Origin: an uncultured Bacteroidales bacterium
GTDB lineage: Bacteria; Bacteroidota; Bacteroidia; Bacteroidales; UBA932
Reading direction: 5' to 3'
Assembly (NCBI GenBank): GCA_944322815.1
Contig: CALUQB010000003.1
Span: 1-64,000, forward strand
Length of the DNA stretch: 64,000 nt
The position numbers and the translations under genes were made by a program. The notes beneath the pieces are model-generated. The model was not told the DNA's origin and searched no databases. It was given only the letters and a program-made list of their open reading frames with translations. Positions 1 to 7,902 of the stretch are shown piece by piece. Within the stretch, counting starts at the first letter, position 1. Each line of letters opens with the position of its first letter.

Positions 1-564
1 CCGGAAACATGCTATTCCAATCGAAAGAAGCCGCTTATTGACTTGGCGTCAAAGCACGGGAACATATTGCTGAAATCTATTGAAAACGGCAATGTCTGGG
101 AAGAGAAATTTTCGTTGGATTATGTGTTTTATGCGCAGCGGGTGCCTTCCGGGGCGCTGAGTTCCATTCCTGACGAGGCATTTTCCCAGACGGTCAGTTT
201 TGCACAGGAATATGTCGAAAAGGCGTTTGAACTGAGGGTGACTGTAGTGGGCGACAAACTGTTCGCCTGCAGGATTGATTCTCAGGCCCAGGATGATGAC
301 ACAGGCAAAATCGACTGGCGGCAGGGCTACGGACATGGCATAAGATGGTCCAGGTTTGATCTTCCGGAGGACATTGCGGAAAAGTGCCTCGTCTTTCTGA
401 AGAATATGAACCTCAACTTCGGATGTTTCGACTTCATCGTCACGCCGTCCGGAAAATATGTCTTTCTTGAATGCAATCCCAACGGACAGTGGCTCTGGGT
501 GGAAATCGAAACCGGACTTCCGATTTCCGAAGCGATTGCGGAGTGGCTGGCTGAAAAGGGATGA
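1..564 (+). CDS. MvdD-like ATP-grasp peptide maturase, 5' end cut by window
   Basis: The frame is open from the first base, so only the C-terminal 187 residues are visible; the TTG at 43 is inside the gene and is not taken as the start. What remains looks like the ATP-binding half of the MvdC/MvdD-type ATP-grasp enzymes: a strand ELRVTVVGDKLFACRIDSQ, then a DWR motif, then FDFIVTPSGKYVFLE leading into the metal-binding ECNPNGQW. Enzymes of this family use ATP to link Asp or Glu side chains of a ribosomal precursor peptide to Ser, Thr or Lys side chains, making graspetides (microviridin-like products). No precursor peptide is visible downstream; it would be expected upstream of the window. A RimK-like ligase is the alternative, but the DSQ/DWR and ECNPNGQW motifs favour the peptide maturase. 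Function is inferred from motifs only. Confidence 0.75.
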   Translation, partial: PETCYSNRKKPLIDLASKHGNILLKSIENGNVWEEKFSLDYVFYAQRVPSGALSSIPDEAFSQTVSFAQEYVEKAFELRVTVVGDKLFACRIDSQAQDDDTGKIDWRQGYGHGIRWSRFDLPEDIAEKCLVFLKNMNLNFGCFDFIVTPSGKYVFLECNPNGQWLWVEIETGLPISEAIAEWLAEKG

Positions 565-588
565 AACAGAATGAAATAATTAAAAACT

Positions 589-1194
589 ATGCGAAATGAG
601 AGTCATATTCATTTTCTGCCGTGGGTAGGGAAGAGATACTATGAAGGCATAGGTGGCAAGAAGATACTTGTCCTCGGGGAGAGCCATTATTGTGCGAAGC
701 CGGAGGACGATACTCCATTTGTCACGAGAAAGGTCATAGAAAATCTGCTTGATCCTGCGGCAGAACATGAAAGTTATAAGAATACCTACACCAAGTTTGA
801 AAGGGCTCTTGCAGGAAAGGTCCTTGATTGGCAGGGAAAGGTGGATTTATGGAATTCCGTGATCTTCTATAATTTTGTCCAGAGGCCGATGACTAGGCCC
901 CGTATCAGTCCTGAACCCGGAGATTTCAAGGATTCGTATGCGGCATTTTTCGAGGTGCTTGAAGAATATCGTCCTGACTGCATAATCGTATGGGGAAAGC
1001 GTCTGTACAACAACCTTCCTCAAAAAGGGTGTCAGGGCTCTGATTTGCAGTTGCCTGACGGCACATGTCAGGAAACGTGGATATATACTCTGTCAGGAGG
1101 CAAAAGAGTCCTTGTCCTGCCTATACTTCACCCGTCATCGGGCTTTTCCTGGGATTTCTGGCACGAAGCGCTAAGACGGTGCCTTGAATTGTGA
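589..1194 (+). CDS. hypothetical protein, possibly uracil-DNA glycosylase-like fold
   Basis: A 201-residue soluble protein starting 24 bases after the ATP-grasp gene, without signal peptide or membrane segment. Residues near 25 read KILVLGESHYC, and the C-terminal part reads LPILHPSSGFSWDFWH; a glycine-x-Ser/His turn after a hydrophobic strand near the N-terminus together with a late HPS motif is the arrangement seen in the uracil-DNA glycosylase superfamily, and a strand CIIVWGKRLYN sits between them as in that fold. The catalytic motif of true glycosylases is not evident, so I would not assign activity. Short spacing suggests co-transcription with the upstream ATP-grasp gene, but no functional link is known to me. 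Confidence 0.6.
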   Translation: MRNESHIHFLPWVGKRYYEGIGGKKILVLGESHYCAKPEDDTPFVTRKVIENLLDPAAEHESYKNTYTKFERALAGKVLDWQGKVDLWNSVIFYNFVQRPMTRPRISPEPGDFKDSYAAFFEVLEEYRPDCIIVWGKRLYNNLPQKGCQGSDLQLPDGTCQETWIYTLSGGKRVLVLPILHPSSGFSWDFWHEALRRCLEL

Positions 1195-1240
1195 TATGAC
1201 AAACTGATTGGCAATAGTAATTTACAAGGTTTAAGATACA

Positions 1241-2065
1241 ATGAATTTCAATATGCAGCATGACGCAAATCATGAACTTGATTTCTTAAGGGAACTCAAG
1301 GATGGCCTGAAGAGATTATGGCCAGGAAAAGTAGTGATGGGGAAACATACTGTCTTCGTATCGACGAAATATGGTGACGTCATTGCAGATTGGAAGACAG
1401 TTCGCTTCCCGTCGAATCCCTATACATACTATCGAAAAAATAAGACTCCGGAAAAATTCATTTCTTTCATTCTTTCCGGCATCGGAAAATTTTCAAGAAT
1501 CAGAGAAAATGCAATATCTGAAATATCTCCGTCAGATGCAATAGGGGAAAAGTTTGAAGCCGTCCATTCCGAATGGCTGCGGCTGATGAATCTTGATATT
1601 GCCGATTCGGGCATGTCTGATATGGAAGTTGCTGAACAGATGGACACTCTATGCGGCACTTTTGCAGAGGCAGTCATAAACCAGACAAAAATATATGCCG
1701 ATATATTCAAAGCGAAGATAGGCGAAATCAATGTTGTAAGGAGACGTATGAATGCATTAGGTATGTGCTATATAAAAGAGAAGCGAATCGACATCAATGT
1801 CCGTAATATCGCACTGCCTCCGGCATGTGTCAGGGAAACAATCCTCCATGAAATATGCCACCTGTTTATTCCGAATCACAATTTGAGTTTTTACAGGAAA
1901 CTGGAAGATATGTGCCATGCGGTGGGGCTTATACGGAATTGCGGTTATGTGGTTACTGAATTGGGCGGCATAAGTCGATATAGTGCGGTCCTGGCAGATG
2001 AGAATGATTGGAATAATTACAAAAAAACATCCGCAATCATCTCATCTTGGATCTCAAAAAAGTGA
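1241..2065 (+). CDS. putative zinc metallopeptidase, SprT/YgjP-like
   Basis: A 274-residue protein with a helix HEICH (His203, Glu204, His207) followed by a third His at 213 in NHNLSFY, giving the spacing HExxH-x5-H. That layout, with an aromatic residue after the third His, is typical of the small YgjP/SprT-type metalloproteases in which the two helix histidines and the third His bind zinc and the Glu activates water. The first 160 residues are not recognisable and are mostly helical. No signal peptide, so probably cytoplasmic. It is the last gene of the plus-strand group 1-2065 and is followed at once by a hairpin terminator. Substrate unknown. Confidence 0.65.
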   Translation: MNFNMQHDANHELDFLRELKDGLKRLWPGKVVMGKHTVFVSTKYGDVIADWKTVRFPSNPYTYYRKNKTPEKFISFILSGIGKFSRIRENAISEISPSDAIGEKFEAVHSEWLRLMNLDIADSGMSDMEVAEQMDTLCGTFAEAVINQTKIYADIFKAKIGEINVVRRRMNALGMCYIKEKRIDINVRNIALPPACVRETILHEICHLFIPNHNLSFYRKLEDMCHAVGLIRNCGYVVTELGGISRYSAVLADENDWNNYKKTSAIISSWISKK

Positions 2066-2082
2066 GGATATTTCGGTTGTTC

Positions 2083-2116
2083 AGGCTCCGGGACTTGAAA
2101 CCTTCGGAGCCTTTTT
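2083..2116 (+). terminator. rho-independent terminator after metallopeptidase gene
   Basis: An 8-base perfect stem AGGCTCCG / CGGAGCCT closes a 14-base loop and runs into TTTTT at 2112-2116, 18 bases after the stop codon. It also lies just beyond the 3' end of the convergent ATPase gene. Confidence 0.75.
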
Positions 2117-2120
2117 GCCG

Positions 2121-3296
2121 TCAGTACATCAGGCCGAAAGCCCAGAGGGGAATCACATTATTTGAGCCGTACTCTATATCATCCTTTACGATATAGGCAT
2201 TGTCTGTTCCTGAGATCTGTTTCTGCCCCTTGTTCTTTCCGCCGATTTCGAAAGTATATTTTCCTGCCTTGAAGTCTGCGACTGGCGATGATGTGACATT
2301 GTGCCCGGAGGCTCGCATCCATTCAAGAAAGATTGTTTCCCGTATATTTCCGATATCAGGCTCCGAGTCAGATAGGACATAAGCAATATTGGGATTGTTC
2401 AGATATATCTTGTTGACTTTCCCGAGCAGACTGATACCTTTTGTATCATCCCTCAATACATTGACAAGACCGGCTTTCTCCAGCCAGACGACAATATCTG
2501 CTACATAATTGCGATGCATGTCCAGGTCTTTCCCTATTTTCGAGTAGTTCGGCTTGAATGGGACACTTTGAGCTATGATGTATAGCAATGTTTTCAATTT
2601 GCCTGCCGTAGACACTGACAGACCGGCGAATTTGGGGATGTCCTGCTCCACGACGCGGTTGATGACATTGCCAAGTCTCAGATAATAATTGCCGTTTTTA
2701 AAATATGGATAGAACCCTGTGCGCAGATATTCTTTGAATAGCGCAAGGGGACGATATCCGGAATAAGGAAAATCTATATTGTTGGATATGATCTGATCCA
2801 ATGTATGTACCGGAATTTCCAAGTTCCGGCTCAATGCGAGATATTCACGGAAGGAAAGTCCGGGCATCTGATACTCCAACATTCTGCGGCTGAGGTCATA
2901 GCCTCCTTTTTGCAGATCGAGGACCGATGAGCCGGTGTACACGACCCGAAGTCCCGGATATGTGTCATAGATATTCTTGATTTCCTGTGACCAGTTTCTG
3001 TAGCTGTGGATTTCATCTACATATAAGGCTATGCCTCCGTCTTTATAGAATGAATCCGCCAGTTCAACAAGAGTATGGGCTGAAAACCACATGTCATCAG
3101 CCGAAACATAGAGCGATGTATCAATGTTATCGTGGAGTTTAATATGTTGCAGTACAAGAGTTGATTTACCGACACCCCTGGCACCGAGGATGCCGACAAG
3201 ACGGTCGTTCCAGGATATGGTATCATGTATATTCCGGATATATGCAGTATCTGTCGCGTTGACCAGCATCTTGAATTTTTCCCGTAATGCTTTCAT
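2121..3296 (-). CDS. AAA ATPase of the AAA_14/DUF4143 type
   Basis: 391 residues. A P-loop GARGVGKST lies at 38-46, a Walker B strand LYVDEIH at 91-97 and a sensor-like VVYTGSS at 118-124, all in the N-terminal third; the C-terminal half has the winged-helix-like region typical of DUF4143 ATPases (FKEYLRTGFYPYF, then a helix-turn-helix-like stretch near 250-275). Proteins of this family are very common in Bacteroidales, often in many paralogues and often mobile; their role is poorly known. The gene stands alone, convergent with the metallopeptidase gene and divergent from nrdD, and has its own promoter with a pair of direct repeats. A relic of a related ATPase sits after dnaE in this window. 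Confidence 0.85.
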   Translation of the reverse strand: MKALREKFKMLVNATDTAYIRNIHDTISWNDRLVGILGARGVGKSTLVLQHIKLHDNIDTSLYVSADDMWFSAHTLVELADSFYKDGGIALYVDEIHSYRNWSQEIKNIYDTYPGLRVVYTGSSVLDLQKGGYDLSRRMLEYQMPGLSFREYLALSRNLEIPVHTLDQIISNNIDFPYSGYRPLALFKEYLRTGFYPYFKNGNYYLRLGNVINRVVEQDIPKFAGLSVSTAGKLKTLLYIIAQSVPFKPNYSKIGKDLDMHRNYVADIVVWLEKAGLVNVLRDDTKGISLLGKVNKIYLNNPNIAYVLSDSEPDIGNIRETIFLEWMRASGHNVTSSPVADFKAGKYTFEIGGKNKGQKQISGTDNAYIVKDDIEYGSNNVIPLWAFGLMY

Positions 3297-3324
3297 TTTT
3301 ATATGTTTTCAAGTCTCCGATAAG

Positions 3325-3332
3325 CAAATATA
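3325..3332 (-). promoter_or_regulatory. -7 box for AAA ATPase gene
   Basis: On the minus strand this reads TATATTTG, a match to the Bacteroidales -7 consensus TAnnTTTG, 29 bases before the ATG. The T-rich end of a direct repeat lies where the -33 element would be. Confidence 0.6.
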
Positions 3333-3335
3333 GCT

Positions 3336-3386
3336 AAATTGCCTTAAAAAAACAGCAGTTTTACATAAAATTGCTTAAAAAAACAG
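3336..3386 (-). repeat. pair of 20-base direct repeats upstream of AAA ATPase
   Basis: AAATTGCCTTAAAAAAACAG at 3336-3355 recurs at 3368-3386 with a single C missing. The repeats are 32 bases apart, about three helical turns, and the nearer one overlaps the expected -33 region of the ATPase promoter, so they may form an operator. Confidence 0.7.
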
Positions 3387-3470
3387 GCAATGAACTGGGT
3401 ACGTAACTTTTGGGATTATGAAACACCGTTGTTAGCCAGTTTTGAATTTTTCTAATTTAAGTTTAATATA

Positions 3471-3502
3471 TTGCCCTGTTAACCAATGAGTTAACAGGGT
3501 AA
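3471..3502. promoter_or_regulatory. palindrome upstream of nrdD
   Basis: CCCTGTTAAC at 3474-3483 and its exact complement at 3490-3499 are separated by six bases. No T-run follows the hairpin, so an operator (or a remnant terminator) is more likely than an active terminator. It lies about 60 bases upstream of the nrdD -7 box. Confidence 0.5.
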
Positions 3503-3560
3503 TATTGGATTGTGGAAAACTTTTTATCACTATTGTCCGACATTGTATGGATAATTGGTT

Positions 3561-3568
3561 TATCTTTG
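3561..3568 (+). promoter_or_regulatory. -7 box for nrdD
   Basis: TATCTTTG fits the Bacteroidales -7 consensus; transcription from here would give a leader of roughly 50 bases before the nrdD ATG. The -33 element is not clear. The rest of 3297-3627 holds only the repeats and palindrome listed separately. Confidence 0.6.
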
Positions 3569-3627
3569 CTCCCGTTGTCCATGTTAATGACAAATAAAAA
3601 TTTCTACACTTATTAATATCTCTTATT

Positions 3628-5835
3628 ATGGTCAGATTTGTTATCAAACGTGACGGGCGTATTGTCGATTTCGACAAGAGAAAAATAGTGGATGCCGTAC
3701 TGAAGGCAATGAACGTTACCGAAGAAGGGGAAGACATAGTACTGGCTGCCGAAATCGCGGCCGCCATAGCCAAGATAGACGTTGAGAGCATGAGTGTGGA
3801 GGACATCCAGGACCATGTGGAGATGGAGCTGATGAACAGCCCGAGAAAGGAAGTGGCGAAAAAATACATAGCATACAGGAACCAGAGGAATCTGGCCAGA
3901 AAGGCAAAGTCCCGTGAGATATTCAAGGAAATCATCGAAGCCCAGGCGACCGATGTGACCAGGGAGAACGCGAACATGAATGCCGACACCCCTGCCGGCA
4001 TGATGATGAAATTCGCATCCGAGTCCACGAAGTCCTTCGTGGATGAATGCCTGCTGTCGGAGGATGTGAAAGAGGCTGTCAGGAACGGCTACATCCACAT
4101 CCACGACAAAGACTACTACCCTACAAAAAGCCTTACATGCGTGCAGCATCCGCTGGACAAGATTCTGAAAAACGGTTTCTTCGCCGGGCACGGGGAGTCG
4201 CGTCCTGCCAAAAGGATAGAGACTGCCAGCATTCTGGGCTGTATTTCCATGGAAACCGTACAGAACGAGATGCATGGAGGCCAGGCCATACCGGCATTCG
4301 ACTTCTATATGGCTCCGTTCGTCAGGAAGACTTTCCATGAAGAGATAGATAAGATCAGCGACATGGAGGGGAAGGACTACAGCCACCTCAAGGACATAGA
4401 GCTCGATGACTATATCAAGAGAGACCTGCTCGGAATCCAGGGGGAGGAAAGGGTGATCCAGCATGCCATAAACATGACCGTAAGCCGCGTACACCAGTCG
4501 ATGGAGGCATTCGTGCACAACATGAATTCCATCCACTCCAGAGGCGGGAACCAGGTGGTGTTCAGCTCCATAAACTACGGTACCGACACATCAGCCGAAG
4601 GCCGCTGCGTCATAAGGGAAATCCTCAACACGACGTATGAAGGCGTGGGGAACGGCTCTACAGCCATCTTCCCTATCCAGATATGGAAGAAGAAAAGAGG
4701 AGTCAGCTACCTGCCGGAAGACAGGAACTATGACCTGTACAAGTTTGCCTGCAAGGTGTCAGCCAGGAGATTCTTCCCTAACTTCCTGAATCTGGACGCC
4801 ACATTCAACCGGCACGAACTCTGGAGGGCCGACGATCCCGAAAGATACAACTACGAAGTCGCTACGATGGGATGCCGCACCAGAGTGTTCGAGAACCGTT
4901 TCGGGCCGAAGACTTCCATCGGCCGCGGAAACCTTTCCTTCACCACGATAAATATCGTCCGTCTGGCCATCGAATGCATGGGCGAGCCTGACCACAACAA
5001 GCGCATCCAGATGTTCTTCGAAAAGCTTGACTGGGCGCTCAATATCACCGCCAAGCAGCTCTGCGAAAGATACGATTTCCAGAAGACGGCCCTGAAAAAA
5101 CAGTTCCCTCTTCTGATGGGCGCTTTGTGGCTCGGCAGCGAAAACCTGAAGGAAGACGACACTATCGAATCCGTGATAAACCAGGGCACGCTCGGAATCG
5201 GCTTCATCGGTCTGGCGGAAGCGCTCATAGCCCTGATCGGCAAACATCATGGAGAATCAGAAGAAGCCCAGGCACTCGGTCTCAGAATAGTGTCTTACAT
5301 GAGAGACAAGGTGAACGAATTTTCAGAAAGGTTCCAGCACAATTTCAGCGTGCTCGCCACTCCTGCGGAAGGCCTTGCCGGACGTTTCACGAAGATGGAC
5401 AAGAAGAAATTCGGAATCATACCGGGCGTGACGGACAAGGAGTATTACACGAATTCGAACCATGTGCCGGTATACTATCACTGCACACCGAAACACAAGG
5501 CAGAGGTAGAGGCGCCTTACCATGCCCTGACCGGCGGCGGACACATCTTCTACGTGGAAATCGACGGGGATGCCACCCACAATCCTGAAGCTATCATGGC
5601 CATTGTGGACCTGATGGACAAGTACAACATGGGCTACGGCTCCGTGAACCACAACAGGAACCGCTGCATGGACTGCGGATTCGAGAATGCCGACGAGGAT
5701 CTGGAAGAGTGCCCTAAATGCCACAGCAGGCATATCGACAAGCTGCAGAGAATCACAGGATATCTGGTCGGAACTACCGAAAGGTGGAACAGCGCGAAAC
5801 TGGCTGAGCTGAAAGACCGCGTCGTCCACAAATAA
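3628..5835 (+). CDS. nrdD: anaerobic ribonucleoside-triphosphate reductase (class III)
   Basis: 735 residues, normal for the family. The enzyme makes deoxyribonucleoside triphosphates without oxygen, using a glycyl radical. The N-terminus (VIKRDGRIVDFDKRKI) is an ATP-cone allosteric domain of about 90 residues; the middle is the ten-stranded barrel; near the C-terminus two cysteine pairs, CMDCG and CPKC, form the structural zinc site; the final RITGYLVGTTERWN holds the radical glycine, Gly711. nrdG follows after 51 bases, matching the usual pairing of reductase and activase. Its presence means DNA precursors can be made under strict anoxia; an aerobic reductase is not in this window. Confidence 0.97.
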   Translation: MVRFVIKRDGRIVDFDKRKIVDAVLKAMNVTEEGEDIVLAAEIAAAIAKIDVESMSVEDIQDHVEMELMNSPRKEVAKKYIAYRNQRNLARKAKSREIFKEIIEAQATDVTRENANMNADTPAGMMMKFASESTKSFVDECLLSEDVKEAVRNGYIHIHDKDYYPTKSLTCVQHPLDKILKNGFFAGHGESRPAKRIETASILGCISMETVQNEMHGGQAIPAFDFYMAPFVRKTFHEEIDKISDMEGKDYSHLKDIELDDYIKRDLLGIQGEERVIQHAINMTVSRVHQSMEAFVHNMNSIHSRGGNQVVFSSINYGTDTSAEGRCVIREILNTTYEGVGNGSTAIFPIQIWKKKRGVSYLPEDRNYDLYKFACKVSARRFFPNFLNLDATFNRHELWRADDPERYNYEVATMGCRTRVFENRFGPKTSIGRGNLSFTTINIVRLAIECMGEPDHNKRIQMFFEKLDWALNITAKQLCERYDFQKTALKKQFPLLMGALWLGSENLKEDDTIESVINQGTLGIGFIGLAEALIALIGKHHGESEEAQALGLRIVSYMRDKVNEFSERFQHNFSVLATPAEGLAGRFTKMDKKKFGIIPGVTDKEYYTNSNHVPVYYHCTPKHKAEVEAPYHALTGGGHIFYVEIDGDATHNPEAIMAIVDLMDKYNMGYGSVNHNRNRCMDCGFENADEDLEECPKCHSRHIDKLQRITGYLVGTTERWNSAKLAELKDRVVHK

Positions 5836-5886
5836 CCTAACAAAACGAGGATTTCTGCATTACGCAATTATACATACAAGCCAAAA

Positions 5887-6393
5887 ATGACTATCAGGAT
5901 ATTGGATATATTGGAGGAGACCATGGCCGACGGCCCTGGTCTCCGTACTTCAATATATTGCGCCGGATGCGCACATCACTGTCCGGGATGTCATAACCCG
6001 CAGTCATGGGATTTCAACGGCGGCCATGAAGCTACGGTGGACGAACTTCTGGAAATCGTCAGGTCCGATGAATTCAGCAACGTGACATTCACCGGCGGGG
6101 ATCCGCTGTATCAGGTCGAGGCATTCACCGAGCTGGCCCGCAGGATCAAGGAAGAAACCTCCAAGACGATATGGTGCTACACAGGGTTCACTATCGAAGA
6201 AATACGTGCCGATGAGCGGCTGTCACAGATTCTGCCGTACATAGATGTCCTGGTCGACGGACCTTTCATCCAGGAACTGAGAGATACGGAACTCCTTTTC
6301 CGCGGCAGTTCGAACCAGAGAATCATCTATCTGCACGGGAACCCTGATGAAGAAATCATCCCCGGGACTGTGGCGACAATACCGCTGAAATGA
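5887..6393 (+). CDS. nrdG: anaerobic ribonucleotide reductase activating protein
   Basis: 168-residue radical SAM enzyme that generates the glycyl radical on NrdD. The cluster-binding motif is Cys28-x3-Cys32-x2-Cys35 within CAGCAHHCPGCHNP, with an extra Cys25; the SAM-binding GGDP motif follows (FTGGDPLYQ). Directly downstream of nrdD and co-oriented, so surely one operon. Its last 38 bases overlap, tail to tail, the 3' end of the minus-strand epimerase gene, so there is no room for a separate terminator. Confidence 0.96.
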   Translation: MTIRILDILEETMADGPGLRTSIYCAGCAHHCPGCHNPQSWDFNGGHEATVDELLEIVRSDEFSNVTFTGGDPLYQVEAFTELARRIKEETSKTIWCYTGFTIEEIRADERLSQILPYIDVLVDGPFIQELRDTELLFRGSSNQRIIYLHGNPDEEIIPGTVATIPLK

Positions 6394-7834
6394 AACGGTT
6401 CTTCTTCGTCACGGAAGTATAGACCATATCATATCCGCACTCAGGGCACCATCCGCCTCCCAGCAGGACATACTCCAGCGAAGAAGTGAATCTGTGCCCG
6501 TTCTCACATTCCCACACGAACATCGATCCGCGCTTTCCTATGGCGTCTGCATCAGTGGCAGGGCCTATGAAGCACCCTCCGCGGAACTCTGCCGCCGCCT
6601 GGATTTCCTTTTCCGTGAGACTGTAAACAGACTTGGTGTCATCATATCCTTTCGGCAGGTCCACGACTTCTCCGCACTGCCGCGCTTTCTCCAGATTCCT
6701 TTCGAGATGACGAGGACGCATCTGCTCCCAGGTCCGGATATTTTCATACGCTTCACGGGAACCGTAGTATGCTTTCAGCTTCTCTTCGTCATTCTTCGCC
6801 CAAGACTGTGTTCCCAGGCCGTTTTCGAAAGCCAGAGGCTTCATGAATGCCTTTATCAGGCAAGACGGCACGATGCGGGCAAGCGAATAATACCACGGAA
6901 GACGTTCCGCGAGGCTTCTGAAATACTCGTCTACCGGAATATTCGCCCGGAAATGCAGATAATTCTCGAGAATATCCGCATCCTTGTACCACATGCCATG
7001 GAAGTTCTTCGTGGCGAACCACTGCGGCTCGAAAACTTTCTCCACGGAAGAGATTCCCAATGGCTTGAGCAGCCTGTTTTCAAAATCATAGTTGACGAGA
7101 CGGTAATCTTCCCCGCTGCTTATATTATAGAATCTGTTCCAGAACTCGTCCGGCACCCAATCTTCGACGACATTGGCCAGTATACGGCCGGAATCCTCGA
7201 CCGTAGCCCATTCCAGGACACCGCCTATCGGAACATGAAGTGCAGTAGGGTTTATCTGCTTGAATATACCGGGATAAAGTATCCCTGTCTGACGGAGAGA
7301 GACCCACCATCTGATGCCTGAATCCACGATCACCCGCTCCGCCACGCACTTCGAGACCGAATATTTGTCATATTTGCTCGCATACACCGGCTCACCGGCC
7401 TCACCCCAGTGAAACGGCGGCATCCTGTCCCCGCACTGCGCCACAGACCCTATATAGACGACCCGGATGTTCTCATGCTCAGGCTGTGCAAGCACCGCCT
7501 TCACAATATTTTCAGCTGCCGTGACATTGGTCTTCAGCGTCTTTTCAGGGTAATAGTCGGCCGCCGGTGAAACCATCCCGCCGACATGGAGGACAAAATC
7601 AGCCCCTGTCACGCCCTCCAGCACATCTTCATAGCGGGTAAGGTCTCCCCAGACAACTGATACTGCCGGATCGTTCATGAACGGCGCGAGTTTCTTCCTG
7701 TTTTTCCTGCTTGGCCGCGCGATAAGACGGATATTGAATCTGTCTTTCTTTTTCAGCAGTTCGTTGAATCCTGCCCAACCCATATTACCGGTAGCACCGG
7801 TTAAAAAAACGGTCTTCTTCATCTTCTTGTTCAT
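6356..7834 (-). CDS. NAD(P)-dependent epimerase/dehydratase with C-terminal zinc-ribbon-like tail
   Basis: About 492 residues from the ATG at 7834; ATGs at 7840 and 7822 are equally possible, and the longer open frame up to 8095 runs into the neighbouring gene and is not used. The N-terminus TVFLTGATGNMGWAG is a Rossmann dinucleotide-binding loop and YSVSK supplies the Tyr-x3-Lys catalytic pair of extended short-chain dehydrogenases. The first 330 residues form the epimerase domain. The last 90 residues are different: CENGHRF and, about 20 residues later, WCPECGYDM look like a CxxGH/CxxC zinc-binding knuckle. Substrate is unknown; such proteins usually act on nucleotide sugars or related hydroxy/keto compounds. 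Confidence 0.8.
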   Translation of the reverse strand: MNKKMKKTVFLTGATGNMGWAGFNELLKKKDRFNIRLIARPSRKNRKKLAPFMNDPAVSVVWGDLTRYEDVLEGVTGADFVLHVGGMVSPAADYYPEKTLKTNVTAAENIVKAVLAQPEHENIRVVYIGSVAQCGDRMPPFHWGEAGEPVYASKYDKYSVSKCVAERVIVDSGIRWWVSLRQTGILYPGIFKQINPTALHVPIGGVLEWATVEDSGRILANVVEDWVPDEFWNRFYNISSGEDYRLVNYDFENRLLKPLGISSVEKVFEPQWFATKNFHGMWYKDADILENYLHFRANIPVDEYFRSLAERLPWYYSLARIVPSCLIKAFMKPLAFENGLGTQSWAKNDEEKLKAYYGSREAYENIRTWEQMRPRHLERNLEKARQCGEVVDLPKGYDDTKSVYSLTEKEIQAAAEFRGGCFIGPATDADAIGKRGSMFVWECENGHRFTSSLEYVLLGGGWCPECGYDMVYTSVTKKNRFISAVLSPQSRG

Positions 7835-7902
7835 TGACATTAACGTCAGTCCGAAGGATATTCTGCCCGGCACACGGGCCTGCATCGGACTTGCGACATT
7901 GT

